Origin: Paenibacillus sp. GM2
GTDB taxonomy: Bacteria > Bacillota > Bacilli > Paenibacillales > Paenibacillaceae
Assembly: GCF_900069005.2 (NCBI RefSeq)
Contig: NZ_LN831279.1
Coordinates: 2,003,140-2,067,139 of the forward strand
Direction of reading: 5' to 3'
Length of the DNA: 64,000 bases
This document shows positions 49,923 through 57,711 of the stretch, piece after piece; the stretch's first letter is position 1, and the number at the start of each line of letters is the position of its first letter. Both the position numbers and the translations under genes were made by a program. The notes beneath the pieces were generated by a model. That model saw only the letters and a program-made list of their open reading frames with translations, did not search any database and had not been told where the DNA came from.

Positions 49923-50241
49923 CCAACCCACCTCCAGGTCCTGTCTCTTGCTACCTCAATCATGCCAAGCTCAGGCTTATTTTTCTCATTTTACTTTGAA
50001 TCCTCGTTCATTCCAACTAAAAAATGGATTTGCGTTTGACTCCACATTCCGCCATATGCTAAGGTAACCCGAGTATTGTAAATATTTGATCAACCCTCCT
50101 ACACATACATATGAAAGGAATCTGAACGAAATGATGATATACGGCCGTATTGCTGTTATGATGCCCCCGTTTCCCTAGCTAGGCTCATATTCTTGTTGTC
50201 ATTCATAGACAGAATATTAGCTTGTAGGAGGGCTAAATAAA
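49923..50241. other. divergent gap with possible leader peptide
   Basis: This 319-base gap separates the GNAT gene from the Bcr-type MFS gene. It contains a 16-codon reading frame (50131-50178) and an ATATTCT / AGAATAT hairpin (50188-50217) before the MFS ribosome site. No convincing promoter is resolved. Confidence 0.5.
50131..50178 (+). other. possible 15-residue leader peptide
   Basis: ATG ATG ATA ... CCC TAG encodes MMIYGRIAVMMPPFP, with AAAGGA 11 bases upstream and the MFS start 63 bases downstream. Leader peptides ending in Pro-rich stretches precede some antibiotic-induced efflux genes (known for bmrCD and erm genes), but here the evidence is only position and length. Confidence 0.25.
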
Positions 50242-51423
50242 ATGAAAAAATATGCGGTTCCATCGCTGTTATTAATGATTGTTCTTGTCGCTTTTCCACA
50301 GATTAGCGAGACCATCTACACACCGTCCCTGCCGGATATTTCGGCATCGCTTGGTGTCTCCAACAGCTCTGTACAATTAACACTGAGCATTTATTTTATC
50401 GGCTTTGCGATCGGCGTCTTCTGCTGGGGCTGGCTTTCCGATTTGATCGGCCGCAGACCCGCTATGCTCAGCGGACTGCTTGTCTATGGGGTTGGAAGTC
50501 TAATGTGCTATTACTCAGGCTCTATCGAGCTGCTGCTGGCCAGCCGTTTCATCCAGGCCTTCGGAGCAGCCACGGGATCGGTCATCACCCAGACCATGCT
50601 GCGTGAAAGTGTATCCGGAGAGAAACGCCATGTGATGTTCGCACAAATATCTGCGGTTATCGCCTTCACTCCCGCTGTCGGGCCGCTGATTGGCGGCTGG
50701 ATTGACCAATATTTTGGCTTTCGGGCAGTATTCTTTGCGTTAGTCCTCATGAGTGTTCTGCTGTTCCTGTATGCGTTCTTAAGATTGCCGGAAACGACAG
50801 ATGTATCCACCCGGACGAAAGTTGCCGTTATGCCGGTTATGCGAAGAATGGCGGCATCGCCGCGAGTACTCGTATTCGGGCTGCTCATTGGCGGCATCAA
50901 CGGTGTTCTGTTCAGCTATTATGCGGAAGCACCGTTCCTGTTCATTGAATATTTCCGCATGTCACCAGGAATCTACGGCTTCTTGGGTATTATCGTTGCC
51001 ATGGCTTCCGTCCTTGGCGCAATGATCTCCAAGAGACTATTAACCAAGGTTGCGCCGGAGAAAATTATCCATATAGGCTGCTTGGTAATGACTGGAGGAG
51101 CATTTCTTCTAACCGGAGCCAGCAGCTTATCCATGCTGCCTGATATCTGGATGCTGCTCGGTATTTTGATTGCCTTGTTTGTTATGCTCATCGGATCGGG
51201 CATTGCCCTGCCGAACTGTCTGAGCCTTTCTCTGGTTAGTTTCCACGATGTTATCGGTACCGCAGGTGCGGTATTTAGCCTGGGCTATTACCTGCTGGTG
51301 AGCTTGGCAACCTGGGGCATGAGCCTGCTGCATAATGGATCGCTGCTGACGATGCCGCTCTATTTCCTGGCCATCAGCAGCAGCATGTGGCTGCTAGGCC
51401 GGAAATATATTATTGTAAAATAA
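50242..51423 (+). CDS. MFS drug resistance transporter (Bcr/CflA type)
   Basis: A 393-residue, 12-helix transporter of the Bcr/CflA subfamily: ISETIYTPSLPDISASLGVS at the start, FCWGWLSDLIGRRPAMLSGLLVYGVGS (motif A), RFIQAFGAATGSVITQTMLRE and AFTPAVGPLIGGWIDQYFGFRAVF (motif C). The ATG has AGGAGG ten bases upstream. Transcribed alone, ending in a bidirectional terminator. Likely drug export; substrate unknown. Confidence 0.93.
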   Translation: MKKYAVPSLLLMIVLVAFPQISETIYTPSLPDISASLGVSNSSVQLTLSIYFIGFAIGVFCWGWLSDLIGRRPAMLSGLLVYGVGSLMCYYSGSIELLLASRFIQAFGAATGSVITQTMLRESVSGEKRHVMFAQISAVIAFTPAVGPLIGGWIDQYFGFRAVFFALVLMSVLLFLYAFLRLPETTDVSTRTKVAVMPVMRRMAASPRVLVFGLLIGGINGVLFSYYAEAPFLFIEYFRMSPGIYGFLGIIVAMASVLGAMISKRLLTKVAPEKIIHIGCLVMTGGAFLLTGASSLSMLPDIWMLLGILIALFVMLIGSGIALPNCLSLSLVSFHDVIGTAGAVFSLGYYLLVSLATWGMSLLHNGSLLTMPLYFLAISSSMWLLGRKYIIVK

Positions 51424-51483
51424 GACGATAGGCTTTATATCACTTCATGGTTTATAAGGAGTGTCATTCGGGGCAATTATAGT

Positions 51484-51524
51484 AAAAAGGGCAGTCCTGC
51501 ACTTAAACAGGACTGCCCTTTTAT
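51484..51524. terminator. bidirectional terminator
   Basis: Perfect 13-bp stem AAGGGCAGTCCTG / CAGGACTGCCCTT with an 8-base loop, TTTTATA on the plus side and TTTTTACT on the minus side, between the convergent MFS and HAD genes. Confidence 0.92.
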
Positions 51525-51525
51525 A

Positions 51526-52269
51526 TTAAACCAGAAACTTCTCTATTCTCTTAATCACTTGGCCCTCATCCGCAGGGACCTGTTCGCTTGCCACTCTCAA
51601 TAGACCCTCATGATCTCCAACGCAAACGGAGTGCTGCGCTTGCTCAAACATCGAGATGTCGTTGGTATCATTACCGAAGGCAATGAACTGCTGCGGCTGC
51701 AAGCCAAGCGCCTGAAGACCGGCCCATTTGCTTACACCTGTCGGACTGATATCGATAATATCCTCAGAACCGTGCATATGGATAACGACCGGAAGCTGTC
51801 GCAGCTCATCCAGCATCTGTTCCGGCTCCTCGCAATGCAGAATAACGGCTTTCACCAGTTCATCCAATTGTTCCAGGCGCCTGTTCTCAGCCCGCTGCTC
51901 AGGATCGAGATTGCGCCGAATGGGATGGTACTCATCCCCGGAATACGCATAATCCCATTCACTGTCGATAAGATAACCTGCTTTATATTTCTCTATCAAT
52001 CCGGTGATGCGCCCCTTCGTCTGTTCATCGAAATGAATCGTCGAGAGAATCCGGCCTTGATTCGCTACAAAGGCCCCGTTTCCCCCAACCATTGGAGATG
52101 GATGCAGATGAGCCGGCAGCACCGGCAGCAAATCGCGGATCGGTCTTGCAGAAGCGAAGACAACCTCATTCCCCGCGGCCACCAGTTGATCAAGCGCCTG
52201 GGTCATTGATTCACTTAGAGGTTTGCCAGAGAAGATAATCGTCCCGTCCAAATCAAACACAAACTTCAT
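51526..52269 (-). CDS. HAD hydrolase, Cof type
   Basis: A 247-residue phosphatase of the Cof/type IIB HAD group. Motif I is FVFDLDGTII (nucleophile Asp6, acid Asp8), motif II is FASARP, and motifs III-IV are GVSKWAGLQAL and IAFGNDTNDISMFEQA. The cap domain lies between. Cytoplasmic; likely removes phosphate from sugar phosphates or flavin-type metabolites, substrate unknown. The ATG has AGGAG seven bases upstream. Confidence 0.92.
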   Translation of the reverse strand: MKFVFDLDGTIIFSGKPLSESMTQALDQLVAAGNEVVFASARPIRDLLPVLPAHLHPSPMVGGNGAFVANQGRILSTIHFDEQTKGRITGLIEKYKAGYLIDSEWDYAYSGDEYHPIRRNLDPEQRAENRRLEQLDELVKAVILHCEEPEQMLDELRQLPVVIHMHGSEDIIDISPTGVSKWAGLQALGLQPQQFIAFGNDTNDISMFEQAQHSVCVGDHEGLLRVASEQVPADEGQVIKRIEKFLV

Positions 52270-52645
52270 CGTTGAACTCCTTCTTTTCCCTTAATAAGCG
52301 TATTGCCTCTACATCATAGCAATTATTTGTGCAATGAAAAGGACATATGTCCGGAATTTTGAATCTCTTCTACTTTTCGCTTCTTCCCCTCAGCTTCCGT
52401 TTTCTTGCCGGTACCCTTGGGGATTTATTGAAACTATATAATAAAACTCCGATTTTTTATACTTTTACGGGATATTCAAAAATGGCTTCATTTGAAAAAA
52501 AGTGTTAAAAATGCTTGTCAGTGATAAGCAACCATGCAAGAGATACCCGGAAAGCCAAGACGATTTGCCGGATTTCCCAATTCTGGGGTACAGTAGGATT
52601 ATGTTGCTAGACGCGGCGTTTTACTATAGGAGGAGCCAGATACTT
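52270..52645. other. divergent gap between HAD and Crp/Fnr genes
   Basis: This 376-base gap holds a 12-base palindrome GGACATATGTCC (52341-52352) upstream of the HAD gene and a TATAAT at about 52437-52442. An open frame runs into the Crp/Fnr gene from 52502 but lacks a ribosome site. Nothing else is seen. Confidence 0.5.
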
Positions 52646-53335
52646 ATGAAGACGAAGCTTGATCAGAAACGCATTTATGACTATATCCAGCAATATCATC
52701 TGGAGCACATATTTTCGCAGCCGGACAAGCTCCCTCTACAGCTTCGCACATACGAACGTGGCGAGGTCATACTCCGCGAAGGTGCTGACCTGGACGGCAT
52801 TTATTTTCAAGTTGAAGGCAGAACCCGGGTCTCGTCCAGTGTTGAGACAGGCAAGTCCCTTCTGCTGCGGTTCTGCCATCCTTTATCCGTATTTGGAGAT
52901 ATCGAGCTAATTCAGAAGGTTGTCATTCAGTCCCAAGTCGAAGCCGTTCAACGCGCTTCCTTCTTATTCATAAATAAGCCAACGGTGGATACCGTTCTCA
53001 TGCAGGAGCATGGCTTCTTGCATGAGCTGCTGAGACAGCTGTCTTATAAGCTGCAAACCTGCACCACCGCTTCAAGAGTCAATTTGTTAGGCTCGGTGGA
53101 GGAACGTTTCGCCAGCTACCTATTGACGACAAGGCAACAAAATGAATTCGGCAAAGAAATCCTGACCCCGCATATTTCTGAGATTGCTTCATTAATCGGT
53201 ACCACCCCACGGCATCTTAACCGTGTTATTCACAAGCTGATCGATATGAACGTGGTTATCAAAGAGAAGAAGCAGCTCGTCATCTCGGACTGGGCGCAAT
53301 TAGAGGAATTATCGGGGGGCATTCGTTATGAATAA
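52646..53335 (+). CDS. Crp/Fnr-family regulator (YeiL-like)
   Basis: A 229-residue regulator with an N-terminal cyclic-nucleotide-type beta-barrel (RGEVILREGADLDGIYFQVEGRTRV, FCHPLSVFGDIELIQK) and a C-terminal winged helix-turn-helix (HISEIASLIGTTPRHLNRVIHKLIDMNVVIKEKKQLVI). The order of motifs, with G-D/E-I-E-L-I in the barrel, resembles E. coli YeiL. No Cys cluster for an iron-sulphur centre is seen. I start at ATG 52646, ten bases after GGAGGAG; the frame from 52502 is less likely. Effector and targets unknown. Confidence 0.85.
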   Translation: MKTKLDQKRIYDYIQQYHLEHIFSQPDKLPLQLRTYERGEVILREGADLDGIYFQVEGRTRVSSSVETGKSLLLRFCHPLSVFGDIELIQKVVIQSQVEAVQRASFLFINKPTVDTVLMQEHGFLHELLRQLSYKLQTCTTASRVNLLGSVEERFASYLLTTRQQNEFGKEILTPHISEIASLIGTTPRHLNRVIHKLIDMNVVIKEKKQLVISDWAQLEELSGGIRYE

Positions 53336-53336
53336 A

Positions 53337-53365
53337 TACCCGCCGAGGAAGAACCTCGGCGGGTA
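53337..53365. terminator. perfect 12-13 bp hairpin between convergent genes
   Basis: TACCCGCCGAGG then AAGAA then CCTCGGCGGGTA. The minus side continues TTTATT, so it best serves as terminator of the GH87 gene, and may also stop the regulator transcript. Confidence 0.75.
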
Positions 53366-53400
53366 TCATGGATTGGGATGCCGGATATCAGCATGTTTTA

Positions 53401-56400
53401 TTAATGAATGATCAGATTAAAGCCATTTTGAACATAATTTCCGTTCGGATACGCAATATTCTGAGTGGTCAGATTATTAAACACCGCTGTGCCATTATTG
53501 GTATAGGTAAATATGGCTGCGCCCAGATGCGGGCCCGAGAAGCGTGATGACGTCACTCCGTCAAGTCCGGTGCCATCGATATGAACGTTATTGAACACGA
53601 TATTTTCGAAGCCTCCGCCGTAGCCAAATTGAATGGCATCCCGCTGTGTGTCGATAATGTCGATATTATTGAAGGTCACGTTGCGAATCGAATCATTAGA
53701 GGCTTCAAGATCAATCGCTCCCCGCTCTCCATTGTAGAGATCTTTGCTCGTTCCGCATCGGAGGATTGTTGTATCGGAGAACTCAATCCCCGTGTTGTTC
53801 TGGAAGTGATATCCGGGAAAAACGGTATTCATTCTAATGGCGGAGCCGCCAACGCAATCCGTGATTACATTATGATCCGCCTTATGCCCGCTTCCCCCGA
53901 AGAAGGCAATCCCTCCAGCCCGCCAGTTATTCTCGATCGTATTATAGGAGAAGGAATTATTAACGCCTGCAGGGGCTCCGTTCGTATTGCTCGTCCAGAC
54001 GGCCAGAGCATCATCGCCATTGTTGCGTAGACTGCTGTTCCGAACAATAGAGTTGCTGGTTCCCTGCGCGAAATTGACGCCATCGGCCAGATTATTCCGT
54101 ATCCGGCTGTTCTCGATCACCAAGCCATTGGCATGAATAGCTGGCGTGTGCGCATAATCACCAACCCAGAAGCCGCATTCAAAATGCTCGACCCACACAT
54201 CATGGATCGTGGAATTGGTTCCGAAGTTGTCCATGAAACCTTTGTAGACGGCATTCTGGCCATAACGTGAGCGCAGATTTGAATTCAGATAAATATTGCT
54301 GAAATCCAGCTTGCCGTTAATACGGAGCGAGATTCCACCTGAAGCAGCATTGGGATTTGTGAACTGGATATTCGTATGCCAGATGCCGGCACCCGTAATT
54401 TGAAGATCACCAATCATATTGTTGACAGAGCCGATCTCCCACATGCCGCCGAGATGGAAGTTGCCTTCCGGAATATACAGCGTTTTGTGGGAAGCGACCG
54501 CTGCATTTACCGCTGCTTTGAAGGCGTCAAGGTCATCCTGACCGTCATTCGCAATTGCTCCGTAATCCGTTACAGATACCGAGTTAGCCGGACGAGCGAT
54601 CGCTGCCGCCACAGGCTCGACCTCAATGAAGTCCACACCATATTCCCAGGCATCTCCATTATTCTTCTGAATACGAATCTTATCTCCTGGCTGCAGAGGC
54701 GTGTCCATCTTCCAATGCACCTCATCGAACCGGAACAACGGGCGTCCTCCTCCCGGATTATCCGCCGGCATATCGCCGGAGAAGTATTGCCAGCTATAAT
54801 AGGATGTCAACGGGATGGTCTTGGACTTGGTTCCGTTGACGTAGACGTCCAGGGACCCATTCAGCCCCATTCCATCGGAGGAATCCGGCATCGTAAATCT
54901 CATCGTAACTCCGTCCCCACCCTGTCCTTGCTTCACTGTCCATTCCAGATAAGAGCCGCTAGACGGCAAAGAGACATAGCTCTGGCCGGAGGCCTCTGAT
55001 GCAGTCAATGCCTGATCGAAGGTGGGCGCTGTCTTCAATTGAGCACCGCCGCCAAGTACCGCATCTTCCGTGTCGTAGCGGCTGTAAGGCAGGCTTGCCC
55101 CCCGAGCTGAGTACACGGTAAGATTGGCGATACTCGTATTATTCGCCTGCTTGCTCTCAAGTTCATTTGCGTCGGCAGCGACGACGACCGTTACCGTATA
55201 ACTGCCATTTACGGCTGCCCACGTGCCGGGAATATTTATATTAGCTGACGCCCCTGCAGCTAATTGTCCATTATAGGAACCCGTGAAACTCTGCACGGTA
55301 GCGCCCGCCGAATTTTTCAGTATAACCGAAACCGCATGCGCTCCATCAGCAGAAGCTACGGTTCCCTGGTTTTTCAAATTGACTGTAAACGATACGGCAT
55401 CACTTTCAAGCGGAGTACTTGGAGACCAAGTGACGGTCCCCACAAGATCGGAGCTTGCAACAGGCGATACGATCAGCGATACGGGGTGCGTATAGCTGTT
55501 ATTCGCCTCGTTCTGCTCAATGACCGTATTCGCTTCGTCCACCTTGGCGCTGACGCTGTATTCGCTCGCCGTCTTAACCCCGGCATTGATCGAGACAATC
55601 GCCGAATCATTCACTGCCAGAGCGTCCACTTGAGTATAGCCAACAAGCTCATTATTCAAATAGAAATGAACTGTCGTTGCTGCAGATGCAGAATTGCCTT
55701 TATTCTTGACCGTAGCATTCAACGTAATTGCGTTGACCTCCGAAGGAGATGCAGGCGACCAGGACATATCGGTAATGGTCAGGTCCGGATTGGCAGCCGG
55801 TGTACCGTATACCTGGAATTCAGCAATCTGCCCGCCCGGAGCACCGGAATTGGCCGTAATATTCAAGCGCACCTGCCTTGCTGTCGCCGTAACCGGAATC
55901 GTCACCGTATTGCCTGTTGCAGGATGAAACGCATAGGATTGGGATGGAACAAGGCTGTGGAACGAGGACTCATTCTGGTCCTGGCCCAATACCTGGATCG
56001 TCTGCGTGCGTGCACCCCATTGGGATGACGGATTTAGCTTCAGTACAATCGATGTAATATCGTGGTTCGCACCTAAATCCACGGTCAGCGTACCCGGATT
56101 GCCGTTAGCCTCCCAGTAGGTGTTGAGGTCATCATCATTAGCATTGGCAGCGATATAAGCTTGCGTGTTCGACGAAGCGCTAATCGGCTTGCCAGCAGCG
56201 ATATTATTGCCTTCCGGCGGGTCTACCGGAGGAAGCGGATCATCCGCGCCATAGATTTCTAATTCGGATAACTGGGCGGCAGGCCAGCTGGTATTTCCTG
56301 TTATATACAGCCGAACATAGCGGGTGGTCGTTGCTGCAAAGCTGATCGTTACCGCGTTGCCGTTAGCTTGAGGATTGAATTCATAATCCTTGGAAGCGAC

Positions 56401-56751
56401 TATATCGCTGTAATTTGAACTATCCATGCTGCCTTGAACCGCAAGCGTCTGTGTGCGCGTCTCCCAATGGACCGGCAGCTTCAATACAATCTGATCTATG
56501 CTGGTAGCTGTCCCCAGGTCGACTTGTATCCATTGCGGAAATGCCTGATTGGCACTCTCCCAATAGGTTGCCTGGTTGCTGTCTTTGATATTGTTTGGAT
56601 TATAAACATCAGCTTGACCGCTCGCTGTTACATTTTTGCCCAAGGTCAGGTTGGTACCGCCTGCTGCCGTTGCAGGAGCACTTGAACCGATGAACAAGCT
56701 CGAGACAAGCATGACGACGACAAGGAAACATACAGCAAATCTATTATGCAT
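53401..56751 (-). CDS. secreted GH87-type alpha-1,3-glucanase, multidomain
   Basis: A 1116-residue secreted enzyme. In order: signal peptide (about 1-30, ending PATAAG), two discoidin/F5-8C-type modules (about 35-165 and 185-320), two CARDB-type beta domains (about 325-430 and 435-550), a CBM-like beta-sandwich (about 555-715, ending DKIRIQKNNGDAWEYGVDFIEVE), and a right-handed beta-helix catalytic domain (about 725-1116). Asp890 (LADGVNF), Asp913 and Asp914 (RNNGDDALAVW) have the same spacing as the three catalytic Asp I recall for Bacillus circulans Agl-KA (23 and 24 apart). It should cut alpha-1,3-glucan (mutan, fungal wall) outside the cell. The ATG follows AGGAGGAG. Confidence 0.88.
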   Translation of the reverse strand: MHNRFAVCFLVVVMLVSSLFIGSSAPATAAGGTNLTLGKNVTASGQADVYNPNNIKDSNQATYWESANQAFPQWIQVDLGTATSIDQIVLKLPVHWETRTQTLAVQGSMDSSNYSDIVASKDYEFNPQANGNAVTISFAATTTRYVRLYITGNTSWPAAQLSELEIYGADDPLPPVDPPEGNNIAAGKPISASSNTQAYIAANANDDDLNTYWEANGNPGTLTVDLGANHDITSIVLKLNPSSQWGARTQTIQVLGQDQNESSFHSLVPSQSYAFHPATGNTVTIPVTATARQVRLNITANSGAPGGQIAEFQVYGTPAANPDLTITDMSWSPASPSEVNAITLNATVKNKGNSASAATTVHFYLNNELVGYTQVDALAVNDSAIVSINAGVKTASEYSVSAKVDEANTVIEQNEANNSYTHPVSLIVSPVASSDLVGTVTWSPSTPLESDAVSFTVNLKNQGTVASADGAHAVSVILKNSAGATVQSFTGSYNGQLAAGASANINIPGTWAAVNGSYTVTVVVAADANELESKQANNTSIANLTVYSARGASLPYSRYDTEDAVLGGGAQLKTAPTFDQALTASEASGQSYVSLPSSGSYLEWTVKQGQGGDGVTMRFTMPDSSDGMGLNGSLDVYVNGTKSKTIPLTSYYSWQYFSGDMPADNPGGGRPLFRFDEVHWKMDTPLQPGDKIRIQKNNGDAWEYGVDFIEVEPVAAAIARPANSVSVTDYGAIANDGQDDLDAFKAAVNAAVASHKTLYIPEGNFHLGGMWEIGSVNNMIGDLQITGAGIWHTNIQFTNPNAASGGISLRINGKLDFSNIYLNSNLRSRYGQNAVYKGFMDNFGTNSTIHDVWVEHFECGFWVGDYAHTPAIHANGLVIENSRIRNNLADGVNFAQGTSNSIVRNSSLRNNGDDALAVWTSNTNGAPAGVNNSFSYNTIENNWRAGGIAFFGGSGHKADHNVITDCVGGSAIRMNTVFPGYHFQNNTGIEFSDTTILRCGTSKDLYNGERGAIDLEASNDSIRNVTFNNIDIIDTQRDAIQFGYGGGFENIVFNNVHIDGTGLDGVTSSRFSGPHLGAAIFTYTNNGTAVFNNLTTQNIAYPNGNYVQNGFNLIIH

Positions 56752-56951
56752 TGTACTCCTCCTCAGTCATATAATTAAAAAGTAAACGATTCTACTAAAA
56801 GCGCCGGAATCTCCTGAATAATCCTCCTCTCTACGATTTTATTTAATTATAGAAGCTTTATATTTTGCATATAATGGTCAAAACTACTGAAATGATGTCT
56901 ATTTTCAATAATATTCCATCTGATTAGGTCTGGCTGGTTTTATGCCGAACA

Positions 56952-56992
56952 CAAAAAATCAGCATCTCCGTCCTGCGGATTTGCTGATTTTT
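56952..56992. terminator. bidirectional terminator
   Basis: AAAAATCAGCA ... TGCTGATTTTT arms with an inner CTCCG / CGGAT pairing and A/T runs on both sides, downstream of the GNAT gene and upstream of the GH87 gene. Confidence 0.8.
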
Positions 56993-56996
56993 AGCT

Positions 56997-57551
56997 TCAT
57001 TTTAACTTATCGCGGTATTGCTCCTTCAATAACGAGAACAACACGGCATCGACGAACTGGCCTTTTTCATAAAAGCATTGCTTCAGATAACCTTCCTCAT
57101 AAAATCCCGTCTTCTCCAGCAAATATCTGGATCTGATATTGTCAGGATCAATGTAGGCTTCAATACGGTTCAGACCCAGATCCTCGAAGCCAAAGCGCAT
57201 AATCTCCTGCAGCACCTCCGACATCACTCCCTGTCCCCAGTAGGTCGGATTCAGCTCGAAGGTAATCTCCGCTTTGTAGTGATCCTTTACCCAATTGCGA
57301 TAACCGCATGTACCAATCACTTTATTGCTGTACTTCTCTGCAATCGCCCAGCGGAACCCGATCTTCTTAATATAACGGCTGTTCCACGACTGGATTAGAT
57401 CCTGCGCCTGCTTCAGCTCTACGAAGCTCTCTACCTCATAATACTTGGTTACTTCATCATTCGAGAAATAATGGAATAAATCGCCGGCATCCGCCGCCGT
57501 CAGCTTGCGTAGAATAAATCTTTCCGTCTCCAACTGAGGGAACAGCTTCAT
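56997..57551 (-). CDS. GNAT acetyltransferase (RimJ/RimL-like)
   Basis: A 184-residue N-acetyltransferase: LETERFILRKLTAADAGDLF at the start, the acetyl-CoA loop NPTYWGQGVMSEVLQEIMRFGFEDLGL, then IEAYIDPDNIRSRYLLEKTGFYEEG. The ATG at 57551 follows AAAGGG. Single gene with its own terminator; substrate unknown. A perfect AGGGTA-4-TACCCT inverted repeat (57605-57620) lies upstream and may be an operator. Confidence 0.9.
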   Translation of the reverse strand: MKLFPQLETERFILRKLTAADAGDLFHYFSNDEVTKYYEVESFVELKQAQDLIQSWNSRYIKKIGFRWAIAEKYSNKVIGTCGYRNWVKDHYKAEITFELNPTYWGQGVMSEVLQEIMRFGFEDLGLNRIEAYIDPDNIRSRYLLEKTGFYEEGYLKQCFYEKGQFVDAVLFSLLKEQYRDKLK

Positions 57552-57604
57552 GATCGACCGCCCTTTCTCGCTTATTTCTTTCCATGATTATACATCTTAT
57601 AATT

Positions 57605-57620
57605 AGGGTACGGATACCCT
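57605..57620. promoter_or_regulatory. short palindrome upstream of GNAT gene
   Basis: AGGGTACGGATACCCT, 6-bp perfect arms, close to a TATAAG and a TATAAT on the minus strand. It could be an operator; the regulator is unknown. Confidence 0.35.
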
Positions 57621-57649
57621 TTATTTGAAATTCAAAGGATGAAATGATG

Positions 57650-57692
57650 AAAGCATTCCCCAAATAGCTGCCCCGCTATATAAGGAATGCTT
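57650..57692. terminator. hairpin after GH133-like gene
   Basis: AAGCATTCC ... GGAATGCTT outer arms with an inner ATAGC / GCTAT stem. It lacks a long T-run but lies 20 bases beyond the gene end on the minus strand. Confidence 0.55.
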
Positions 57693-57711
57693 CTTAAATT
57701 GGCTAATAGTT

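Noticed and set aside
55264..56028. 254-residue open frame on the plus strand
   Set aside because: Antisense to the discoidin and CARDB part of the GH87 gene; arginine-rich composition is typical of a shadow frame.
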